From assembly GCF_001522545.3 (NCBI RefSeq), contig NC_031770.1, forward strand, positions 22,585,635 to 22,649,634: a DNA stretch of 64,000 nt, read 5' to 3'. Below, in pieces: positions 54,865-64,000 of the stretch. A program made the position numbers and the translations under genes. The DNA is from Parus major (lineage: Eukaryota > Chordata > Aves > Passeriformes > Paridae). Every line of letters begins with the position of its first letter. The first letter of the stretch is position 1. Under the pieces are notes generated by a model, which saw only the letters and a program-made list of their open reading frames with translations, was not told the DNA's origin and did not search any database.

Positions 54865-55158
54865 AAGCTGACCCTGCTACTGGAAAAACTTCCTGGTTCC
54901 CACATTTGGCAATCTAACATACAAAGCCTGTGAGAAATGGCCAGTTTAAGTTTCGCTGGTAACAAAAGCAGTAGCAGAACAATGCAGGTACATATTCTAG
55001 ATAGCTCTAATGGCCACATATGACTTTGCATTTGCTGAAGCCTAAAATAAGATGCCCCACTCTTTTGTTCTCTTTATTGGTTTCTTGCAATTTACATAAT
55101 TAGCAGTACAGATTTTCCAGAAATAACCTGAAAGTAAAAGTTCTACCTGGAAAGGGAA

Positions 55159-55160
<2 letters not shown>

Positions 55161-55208
<48 letters not shown>
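55161..55208 (+). repeat. Long poly-A tract
   Basis: Thirty-six A, one G, then eleven A. A run this long is rare outside retroposon tails, but I see no retroposon or processed gene in the 100 bases upstream and no flanking target duplication. A homopolymer expansion is the simpler view. Confidence 0.75.
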
Positions 55209-56660
55209 GCTGTTTATGCTAAGGATAGCGTGGGACTTAAATGTAAGGATTTTCCTTACATAACTGAAGCCCATCATCCATTTTGTAATTATGATACTTC
55301 AACTAGAAGAACACAGGGTAAAATTTATTTTTTAAAAAAGTATTTACAGAGTGAAATAATTACAACTAGGAGCTGCAGTCATATGCAGACCCAACCTTGC
55401 TCCTTCTTTCAGTCACACAGGTAGTTCAACCAACTATAGTAAGAGCAGGCATTGCTACAGATGACTAAAAATTGAAAGAGCAGGTCCCACACTGAGCACG
55501 CAATCCAACAGAAGCCTTCCCATCAGCCAGCTTTATGTAGTACTCTATGTGCCATTGCCATATAACGTCTGCACTGCAACCTTATTAGTTTTGGACCACT
55601 GCCTACTGGCTGAGAGGTGGCCTTTAAAATCAGATGGGCCCATGTTATTTTAATGAACCCCTACTTTAACTAACAATCAAGTAGTTAGCCGAGGGATCGT
55701 ATGCTGACAGACTTCCAGCATCAAAGTGCAGCTCCTTTCATAAATTAGAGCAATTCTGTGGTATTAGTCTATCGTTTATATATGTGCATGCAATGTCCAG
55801 ATTAAAACTTCTGAAAGTTGGAAATCGTTGAAATAAAAGTCTGCTAAGGCTTTATTTTATCATTCCCACTCATGTTAAGCATTACCTTACTATGCAGGCA
55901 ACCACATTTGGCTTAACTTACATTCTTTTCATTAACAAAACAGTACTTAATCCAATGTCTTTTTTCTGTGCACCTCCCTTTTCAGGTGTATTATTTCTTT
56001 AAACTTGTTTTCAACTTCAAAGACTAACTTTTTACTACAAGCAATATAGGAACTGTAAAATTCATCCTCTGCAATGTATCTTTGGTTTTCAAGCATATAA
56101 ACGGTGAAATCTTTTTTCGTTTTACCTGCAAGGCATATTCTCTTATTCATGCTCTTTCATTATAATAGCAGCAGCTTTAGAAAAGTATTAAAGTTTATTA
56201 AAAACCATCTCTTTCAAAATTTCATAGTCCTAAAAAAACCTTCTTTTGCTCACGTGAGAAAAATTTTGCCTCTCATTTTCTAATTTTATCAAACTCATAC
56301 AGACAGCAGCAATACTTTTTCCTTATGATCCATGCTGCTCACATACCAATTTACTGAACTCTGACAGCATAAAACAAGCTTAACTGACAAAAAAAACCCA
56401 CAGAGAATCACTGTTCACCATCACAACTGAGAAGCCTCTTCAAGTCTTGGAAACACGGCATCAATGGAAGAATGAGAGAGAATTTGCCTGCCCATACTTC
56501 TGCAAATATTTTGGCTTAGAGGAATTACTGCCACCTTAAATGGAGATATGCCCCTACCATATTCAGAATATGTGTTTAACATAATTATGAATATGAATCT
56601 CATTTCTCCACACATAAACTGCCTGCTAATTTAGAAAGCTCTCTCCACTCCCCCGCTCAG

Positions 56661-56857
56661 TACCTGATGCTTTGCCATGCAGACTTATTGAAACACACGG
56701 CGATGGTTTGCAGGGCATTCCTGCGGATGGGGACAGACATGTCCTTAGTGCTTCAGTGCTTGTGCTCAGAGACACCTTCTAACAAAGAAGATACTTGGTT
56801 CCTACAGCCTGTCTTATGTCAACATGGTCAGGAGGGTGAAAGCCGTTCCAGACGGAG
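56661..56857 (+). CDS. Candidate 197-nt exon on the plus strand, unknown product
   Basis: A strong 3' splice site with a pyrimidine tract (tctccactcccccgctcag) ends at 56660, and a near-consensus donor (CGGAG|gtaaga) begins at 56858. The 197 bases between them are open in the first frame for 65 codons (starts YLMLCHADLLKH, ends GESRSRR), and an ATG is available at 56667. Having both sites and a fully open frame is better than most intronic noise, but a frame this long stays open by chance about once in eight tries when three frames are counted. The peptide shows no domain I recognise. It could be an exon of an antisense or long non-coding transcript. It overlaps the minus-strand candidate at 56664-56720. 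Confidence 0.3.
56664..56720 (-). CDS. Candidate 57-nt internal coding exon, unknown protein
   Basis: On the minus strand a good 3' splice site (gtctgtccccatccgcag, ending at 56721) precedes 57 bases. They are followed by CAG|gtactg, whose donor occupies 56658-56663. One frame is open throughout and reads NALQTIAVCFNKSAWQSI, leaving one base at the start and two at the end, a phase that joins without shift. The frame looks coding: GCC, CTG, ATC, GCC, GTG, TTC and AAG codons in AT-rich surroundings. The incoming phase also matches one frame of the right-edge first exon (the frame ending in TG at the donor). I recognise no family. The same DNA is overlapped by a plus-strand exon-like segment, so only one strand need be real. 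The evidence is splice context plus an open frame; short open stretches also arise by chance. Confidence 0.3.
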
Positions 56858-58814
56858 GTAAGAATGCCATTTTTGACACTCAAATGCCTCCATGAAAAAC
56901 TGCATCTTGCCCTGTTTGGCATGCTCCTGCTCGCAGCAAACATGTTGCCAGACAGAGTTAGAACTTCAAACAGCTTTACTCAACCCTTTCAAATAAAGTA
57001 TCCTGGTTCAGCATCTCCCCACTAAAGCTCAATCTCTGAGATGGTTTTCCACCTTATTTTTGCCAGGAACTCATTAGAATATCACTGCAAGTACTTGTTT
57101 ATTATCATTGCTCTGATGCTGAATTCACGTTTTTGCAGTGATCAATAAAAACTAAATCAGCTCACTACACACTCAGCCCACACATGAAGAAAATTAATTT
57201 AACAAGATCAAAGTTGTCTACCTTCTACCGCTGTAAAATCACAACCAGTCTGATGTTTTTTGCAAGCTATCTTTGAAGAATGATTGGAAATGAATAAAAA
57301 ATCATTCTGGAAGCATATACTGAAATTGCAGATCCAAAACAGAGATAGGAGGACACATGCAAGCAATCACATGGGAGACCTTTGCTTGAATTTGAACTGT
57401 GTGGCAGGCCAAAGCATCAGTGCTATTGCAAAGCTGCACCACTCAGTGCGGCTGAACATTAACTATTTTTGTTTCATCAAGACACCTAAGGGTTCCTCTG
57501 CAACACTGAATGGAAGCTTTTGAAAGGTAATCCAAAAATCCCCCAAAATCATGCCAGTGAGTTAACATCTGAACTACTTCCACACATTTCCCTCCAAATA
57601 TACTAGTGGCACAAGCAGGAACAAAACTGCTGCGTTCAGCACTGAGCTATACGTGGTGTGTTCAGGTGACTACAGGCTCAGCTTTGGTAATGGCCACAGA
57701 GCTCACGGTTATTTCAAGGCCCACTGTGGCCTAGGAGACACTGAAGATGCTTTCAGCCTCTAAAGAGAGTGCAACATGCAGTCCTCTCCTTGCTGAGAGC
57801 AGCAAAGGGCCAACTCAAACACCACCACCTCTCTGCAAGGTAAGCCTAGCTTCCATGTTCAGGATGTAACAAAAAATAAAAGAGGCAGACCAAAAAAGAA
57901 GCAATTGAGATTATGTTTACAAAACTTTTAAGTCAGTATCTTAAATACTTCAGGGCTTTGGCAGCCTGCATTTTAGGGAAAAGAAAGTTCAGTTTAGCTA
58001 TGTAGGGTCTTCCAAGTATTCATAATTGTGAACCATGTAAAGTCTTGTCAGCATCCATTTTTTCTATTTAATACACTGCTACTGTTGCTAACAATGCTAG
58101 TTTTAACTTCACACAACGAGCAAATAGGTAGCAAATCTCCCTGCAAAATAAGAACAGCACTATTTACTAGTTGGGGTTGTTTTTTTCCGGTACAAGCAAC
58201 ATCTTCCATTAGGACATCTTCTCCACCAGCAGAAAGAGAGAACAAGGTAGCAGCAGAATGAAGCACTGGTGGTACAAGTCCAGGAGGCAGCACTGCCAGC
58301 TCATTCCCCCACACCCAGTACCTACAGACACTGGCCAAAGAAACCCCATTTACCTCCTTCATCAACTGCCACATTGCCTGAAAGAATAAATAGCTTTTAG
58401 TCTCTGATTAAAATGTGTATTAAAATCACTTCATCTTATGTCCCCAGACTTTCACAGATTTGAGATACAGTATTTTCTAACCTGCAGTATTTAAAAATTG
58501 TATTCAAAATTAAAGTACATGGGCTCTCTTTTGGGGAAAAATATTATTACATATGGATAACATACTTCATAATGTATTTCCTGTTCCCCAATAAACTGTA
58601 TTCAATTCTGCCTGGAGAACAGAGGGCTATTTCAAGTTAGACAAAGCTCTAGCAGCATTCATTTCATGAGGACCCACTTAAGATCATGCTCTTGCAAGAG
58701 TACCCATATGCATTAGAGCCACAGGACAGCAGGTTTACCCTACTGACCTTCCAGGATTGTAGTGGGTGTTCTGTTAAGAAAATAAAAGAAGTTACTAGGT
58801 AGGTCAAGTATGGA

Positions 58815-58871
58815 ATTAAAAAAAAAAAAAAAATTATTTTATTAAAAAAAAATTTAAAAAATTTTAAAAAA
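58815..58871. repeat. A/T homopolymer patch
   Basis: Sixteen A, then alternating A and T runs (aaattattttatt, aaaatttaaaaaattttaaaaa). Low-complexity DNA. Confidence 0.7.
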
Positions 58872-59736
58872 GCCTAATGTAGCTGTAACTGGCATAACCC
58901 TCCAAGTGTAAATAGAGATCCTTCCAGGAAAATGCACTTTCTAGTTCTGATTTGGCATGTGAAACATGACAGTACTGGAAAAAACACTTTCCTGCTAGTA
59001 CAACTGGAACTCAGACAGTACCCTCACCCACACAAAAGTGTTGCAAAACCCCTCAATGCCCTAATAATATTCACTATTCACTGGCAGAATTTTTGGTTTA
59101 CTGGGGAAAATGCATTTAAAGTAATATCTAAACACATCAGCATTAGCTATTTTTTTGGTCTTAAATATAAAAACTAGAACACAGACTTCCTTCCTATCCA
59201 CCCTCATGCCCCCCCAAACACACAAACACTAAAAATATATAAATAAAGGAAATGAAACTTCCCCATCAATGAAAATTTGGTGGGGGGGGAGAAGAAGAGA
59301 TGAGGGAGTAGAGAACAAAGACAAAAATTACTTATTTTTTTTAAAGACAGAGAACTGCAGCCATTCTTAAATTTTAAACTTGCTTTGCAGGGTTGGGTAC
59401 TTTTTTTGCAGTCTGATGCTAAAATTATTTAGGATTTGACATTCACTTAAAAAGAAAGTACCTGATATAAATTCTGCACCTCAAATGGCCCCTGTCCTTT
59501 AAGAGTCCTGGTAAGCCTTGTTCTAGCCAGATGGCGTGAACAAAAACCTCAGCATCAAGGGATCTTTCAAAAAGGAGGTGCTGATAATTTAACATTTAAC
59601 TTACACCTACCTGTTTTGCTGGGGCAATCCTTCCCCAAACTGTATTTTTGCAATCTTTACACTCCAGGGTTAGCTGGAGTAAGTTTTAGTACCTAAGTCT
59701 GAGTTTTTCCTTTTTACTGAGCATGAGATTTTTGAC

Positions 59737-59755
59737 GGGGGGGTGGGGGGGGAGG
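59737..59755 (+). repeat. G-run cluster, possible G-quadruplex
   Basis: Seven G, t, eight G, a, gg. A similar eight-G run lies about 450 bases upstream (59282-59289). Confidence 0.65.
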
Positions 59756-61296
59756 CAGGAAGGAATCATAAAAGACCATCTACAACAATCTTGCTTTGCT
59801 ATAGTTGCAATGAACTTTAAACATGAAGAGAAAAAATGGCAAATGAAAACAAAACCTTGCAGCTCTGCAACTCAAGGACATATCACAATGCGGGCTCTAT
59901 AAAAAAAATCTTACCATGAGCAGTTGATGAGGGGAGGGAGGGGAAAGACAGAAACCATTTTATTGCTGAACTAAACAGACAAGAAAAAATTTGTGACAAG
60001 ACCCAGGATGGCTGCTTTAGACATTGGTGGGGTATGGAAACTCGGCATTTGTCACCGTGTGCCTGGGAAGTGACAACAGCCCACCTGAGCAGTGGATGGG
60101 AAGCCGAAGAGAAGAGATTAATCTGAAATTCTAACGAAATTTAAACTGTAAAGAATTGGAGAATGACAAACTAAAAAGAAAATTAAAAAAAAATAAAATA
60201 AAATCAACTACATTTTGCATCTGCCTCATATCAGGATTTTGGGTCTTTCCAGAGTAAATTATCAGTCAATTATGAAAACTTAGGTGGGCTGTTTGTGTGT
60301 GACACATTCCTCTTTGTTACAGAGTAAGCTGAAACCACAAGACTCATTTCACTCAGAACCTCAAAATATACCTAACGCTACAGGACTATGCCAAAATTCT
60401 GCAACACCCCCACTCTAATGCAAAGAGTTTAAACTTTAAAAAAAAATAAAAATAATCAAACATGATTATATAGTAATAGGGCATATATTTAAGACCATGT
60501 CCTGGGCTCCCCAAACCATTATCCTCTCAAGAATAAAGTAACATTAATGACATATTTACCTTCAATTTTCTGTGGCAGCAGGTTGTAACCTGAGCATATT
60601 TTCCAGTTTTTCCCCACACAAATCAATGGTTTGGGGCTTTTTTCTGCTGTTGCTTTGACCACGTCCAGGTGAGCCCACATCCCCCCCATCATGGAGTGGG
60701 CAAGCCAGAAAGAGAGAAAAGAAACTGCTATCAGAAACACTATTCCTTCTGCCCACAGAAACCAACATCCAACAAGGACCAATGTCACTGACTTGCTGGC
60801 CAGCTGTGTCACCCACTTTGTCCTCCTGGCCAGCCTGGATAATACAGTGGCAGCAGCAAGGAGATGATGCTGCAAGAGCCCATTCTCAGCATTTCAGATC
60901 TAACAGGAGATACTCCCACAAGCTCCATAAGTTAGCTTGGTGCCTAAACGCATCCTGCTCAAAAGTATTTTCAGTGAATCTCTTAAATCTGATTGGTTTC
61001 AAGCAAAGAGCTGTTAAAGACAAAAAAAAAACCAACAACCCAAGAAATTGTTGCTATTGTTCTTTGAACAAGGTTCAGACCTACTCTTTGAAGGAAGAGT
61101 CGCCTTTCTTAAAATATATTTGAATGTGCTATTTTCATCTTTATCTTAGAAGGCCCGATTTCCCCTCACAGCCCTGCAACTGATTACAGTAATAAGTTTC
61201 TCAGAGATGGACAAGTTAAGAAGAGGTTTTATAACTTCACATACAGCAAAACATATGGAATTTGTTGCCTTCCTTTTTCTTTAGTTTTGAATGCAG

Positions 61297-61305
61297 CCCC
61301 CCCCC
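61297..61305 (-). repeat. C homopolymer (9)
   Basis: A nine-C run in otherwise ordinary sequence. Confidence 0.7.
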
Positions 61306-62432
61306 ACTCACACACAGTAACTCTACCTTTGTAAGCAGTGCCATGGAAGTCAGTGTGACCACTTGAGCTCCTCACCTTATGTAAATAACCATGGGTGTGG
61401 CAGCTACTACAGGCAAAATTCATATGTGCACCATGCTTTTGCCTACTTCTTTCAGGTGGAGGGCAGGCAAAAGGATCCGTTAATTTTAGGGACAGAAAAA
61501 ATTGTAATTCTGATGATAATTCTGCATTGGAACTATGCAGCTCTCAAAAGAATGCAAGGGGAGGAAACAAATTGTTTCCACACCAACCATTATTTTGTGT
61601 CTGTCAAACGCTGCTTGTTTTTTAAAAAAAACCCAAAAAACAAACACATATTTCTAAGGAAGCTGAAATGAAACTGCCTTATCTCACAGTTATTATGACA
61701 CATAGTAAGGAGGCACAATGCAGGGCCCTTCTTTTTTATACTGTCCCATTACAGTATTGGCCAAGGGAGAGAAGCGCCTTCTCAAACACTTGGCTGAGTA
61801 AGTTTTTAGGTGACATATCCCCCACTTGATTTGAACAAACAAAAAAAAAATAAGATGAAAATATTCAGAGCAAAATATTAACTTACTGCTTTAGGAAACC
61901 TACAGTACTTTACAGAACTGCTCTTCTTATACTTTTCTCACACTCCCTGCCAGATGCCAAGTTATTAGCCCAATTTATAATAGCAAGCCTCACTGTATCA
62001 CTTGAAGAATTAAAATGGCCAGAAGAGAAGCAACAGAGTTTTGAGTTTAAAATCTAAGAATTCCTTTTTTCTATCTAAGCTAGTTGAGCACTATCCAAAA
62101 GCAAAACAAACCTAAAACAAAGACTGGTTTTATGGTCTTAAATGAATACTGGAGGATTCTCAATAGGCAGGTCATCATCAGTAACATACAGATTGAGAAA
62201 ATGAAATGGCTTAGGCACGGACACTTCTTCAGTCTATCGAAATACAACATGAGTCAATATTAGGTAGAGAGGTTAGTCATGCTGTGGTTTATTTATGCTC
62301 ATGATGGCCCATGATACTAAACACTGGAGGCAGGATGCCTACCTGTGGCCTCATCCCTCTTCCCCAGAGAGGGATGCCAACAGCAGGACATAAATTGATA
62401 TAGCAGCACAATTAAGCTCTGCTCTTATCGTA

Positions 62433-62470
62433 TCACCAAGAGGCCAGTTCTCCAGTTCACCAAGAGGCCA
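62433..62470 (+). repeat. 14-bp direct repeat
   Basis: tcaccaagaggcca occurs at 62433-62446 and again at 62457-62470 with 10 bases between. A small local duplication. Confidence 0.7.
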
Positions 62471-63382
62471 AGTTTCACAGTGAAGTGCAGTACTTCTATT
62501 TGAGTTTTTTTGGCTTTTCAAGGTACATGGGTTTGACGACCACACCACAGGGCTGCTCAAATCCTCACAGAGGTCTTCAGAAACACAAGCTGCTAATAAA
62601 TGGTAGAACATATTTGTTCCAGAGTGTTCATTTGCACCAAAACTTTTTGAGTAGGCTATACTTAAGCATTTCATTTTTCCAAAGTTTATCAGAGTATCCT
62701 CTACAGAAGAAAGAAAAATGCATAAAAACCATTTTCCTCATACAAAAAATTACTCATCTAAATTCTAGAAAAAAGTCTTTATTTGTTGTATGCAAAGCTG
62801 CGTAGTATGTACGCATAGGTCACTATGGAGCAGGCCTTCTGTTGTTATATGTGTGCCTTGGACAACACTTAAAAAAAAGGTAACATACCAACCATTAAAT
62901 GCCATCACTTCAGTGGGCAGCAAAGCAAAATGGATTATTTCTAGATAGATGCACCTTATTAATGCAATGGCTCCATTCTGATCCAACTGAACATGCAAGA
63001 CCATGAAGTAGATAAGCGATGACAGCAAACAGCTGCATGTACCACATGCAGGAACAACTCAGGCACACACTGACACTGTAAGGATGGGTCACTTCATTAT
63101 AACACTATATCCTGAGTGAGGGCAGCAGACAAATCCCTGGTCCCCAGAGGAGCTCTGCAAGCCAGAGGCCCAAGCAGGATGGGTACAGGCAGCAGAGTGG
63201 CCCTGCTGAGCAGCCAGGCCAACCTTGCCAGGTGAACTCTCTCCTCTTCCCCTATTTACAGTAAAATTGTAGCTACCAAAGGCATAAAACTTCCCCCTCA
63301 GTGATTACCTGCTTCAAACATTAATCATGCAGTTAAGCACTTCAAAATAATTTTCATAAGCTGTGGGTCATCCTATGTATTT

Positions 63383-63394
63383 TGCCGCCATCGT
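63383..63394 (+). promoter_or_regulatory. YY1-like motif upstream of the island
   Basis: The bases gccgccatcgtg contain the GCCGCCAT core of YY1 sites. The motif lies about 300 bases inside the putative first intron of the leftward gene. Intronic YY1 sites just downstream of promoters are common, but this is a single short match. Confidence 0.2.
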
Positions 63395-63695
63395 GTCAGT
63401 CTGTAAAAACATATGAACCTCACCTGTAACTATCTGAATGACGACCAGCACTGATGCGCAAGGACAGCAAGTGCAGGTCAGATTTTACTGGACGAAGGCA
63501 AAAACCCAGCTAGGTTTACATCTCTATCAGTCAAGCCTGGTTAGTTGACAGGCAGACGTGAAAACCACTCTGTAAAGTCAGCAGAAGGATGAATAGGCAT
63601 TATCCATTTATTAACTGGTTAACTGCCGATTAATTTCACTTGCAAATCACCTCTCCGGTATTTAAACACCTGGCTAAGAGTTTTTTTTACCTTAC

Positions 63696-64000
63696 CACCC
63701 TGTAATTCTGACGGGCCAGAAAACCGGAGCGCCCCACCAGCGCCCAGCCCGCCGCGCGCTCCTCTCCCGCGGGAATGGAGGGAGAAATTCCCATTCCTCC
63801 GAAACGAGCTCGCCCCACGCGGTGCCGCCGGGGAAGGGCTCCACAGCCGAGCCCCCGGCATCGCTTCGCTCCCAACACTGACACCGAGGGGGCACCGAGC
63901 GCGCAGCGGGACGATGGACGGGAGGAGTACGGCGTGGGTCGCCCACTCGTGTCAGGGGCCGTGACGGGCAGCTCGCCTCGGAGAACTTCCGCGGCGAGCC
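63696..64000 (-). promoter_or_regulatory. CpG island with probable first exon of a leftward gene (partial, runs off the window)
   Basis: From about 63722 to the window end the sequence turns GC-rich, with about 38 CpG dinucleotides in 280 bases, while flanking DNA has almost none. Such unmethylated CpG islands mark vertebrate promoters. On the minus strand the inner edge carries a good 5' splice site: exon end GGGTG at 63696-63700, then gtaagg at 63690-63695; an alternative AAG|gtaaaa lies 5 bases further on. This suggests a first exon transcribed right to left, with its start beyond 64000 or inside the island. An ETS-like core (ggaagtt on the minus strand, about 63984-63992) and a CTCF-like motif (63881-63900) lie in it. 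All three minus frames are open for 65 to 84 codons from possible ATGs at 63861, 63884 and 63946, but GC-rich DNA often is, and I recognise none of the peptides. The exon may be 5' UTR or a long non-coding RNA. Confidence 0.75.
63881..63900 (+). promoter_or_regulatory. CTCF-like motif in the CpG island
   Basis: The sequence acaccgagggggcaccg resembles the vertebrate CTCF core (CCASYAGGGGGCRS). CTCF sites are common at CpG-island promoters. This is motif matching by eye, so occupancy is unknown. Confidence 0.3.

Larger units (their letters stand above)
52210..56660. other. Non-coding DNA between exon candidates
   Basis: It contains the A/T tract at 53181, the poly-A at 55161 and a CTCF-like motif at 54846. 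A minus-strand frame (55947-56150) encodes a protein-like, Lys/Glu-rich, probably coiled-coil peptide (for example LVFEVENKFKEIIHLK), but it has only a weak acceptor and no good donor, and I recognise no family. Confidence 0.5.
56858..63690. other. Probable first intron of the right-edge gene
   Basis: AT-rich unique DNA with G and A homopolymers and the small repeat at 62433. No recognised gene, transposon or strong exon candidate is seen on either strand. Confidence 0.5.

Noticed and set aside
60519..60875. 118-codon minus-strand frame with hydrophobic stretches
   Set aside because: No splice or promoter context and no recognised domain; hydrophobicity follows from T-rich codons.
1..64000. 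CRISPR array, operon, tRNA, rRNA or prokaryotic mobile element
   Set aside because: No regularly spaced repeats, no gene-dense layout and no RNA gene signature seen; the repeats present are those of a bird nuclear genome.

Overview
This window looks like non-coding vertebrate nuclear DNA, most likely from a bird. It is AT-rich and CpG-poor, has no operon-like structure and no long coding frame (the longest, 236 codons, is unremarkable), and is very poor in transposable elements. The few repeats I recognise are avian or ancient amniote: one complete solo LTR of a bird endogenous retrovirus (about 7043-7559), one 3' fragment of a CR1 LINE (about 24955-25160), and two or three worn MIR SINE fragments. 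I recognise no protein family anywhere and name no gene.

Layout. 1-7042: AT-rich unique sequence with a G-run cluster near the left edge and one weak minus-strand exon candidate. 7043-7559: the ERV LTR. 7560-24954: unique sequence with low-complexity tracts, a 236-codon open frame (10717-11427), an isolated CpG-rich patch (about 12611-12830), a double hairpin (19545-19597) and an AT-rich patch (20631-20713). 24955-31400: the CR1 fragment and the MIR-like fragments. 31400-51600: unique sequence with short direct and inverted repeats and several stretches that look like non-coding elements under constraint. 51600-56900: the most gene-like part, with three minus-strand coding-like segments (51658-51721, 51999-52154, 56664-56720) and a plus-strand exon-like segment (56661-56857) overlapping the last one. 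63696-64000: a clear CpG island running off the right edge, with a good minus-strand splice donor at its inner border.

Simplest reading: the right edge is the promoter and first exon of a gene transcribed leftward, and most of the window is its first intron(s) or flanking DNA. The internal exon candidates rest on splice-site context and open frames only and could be chance. I found no convincing previously undescribed system. The items most worth checking are the 51.6-56.9 kb exon candidates, the right-edge promoter and the orphan CpG patch at 12.6 kb.
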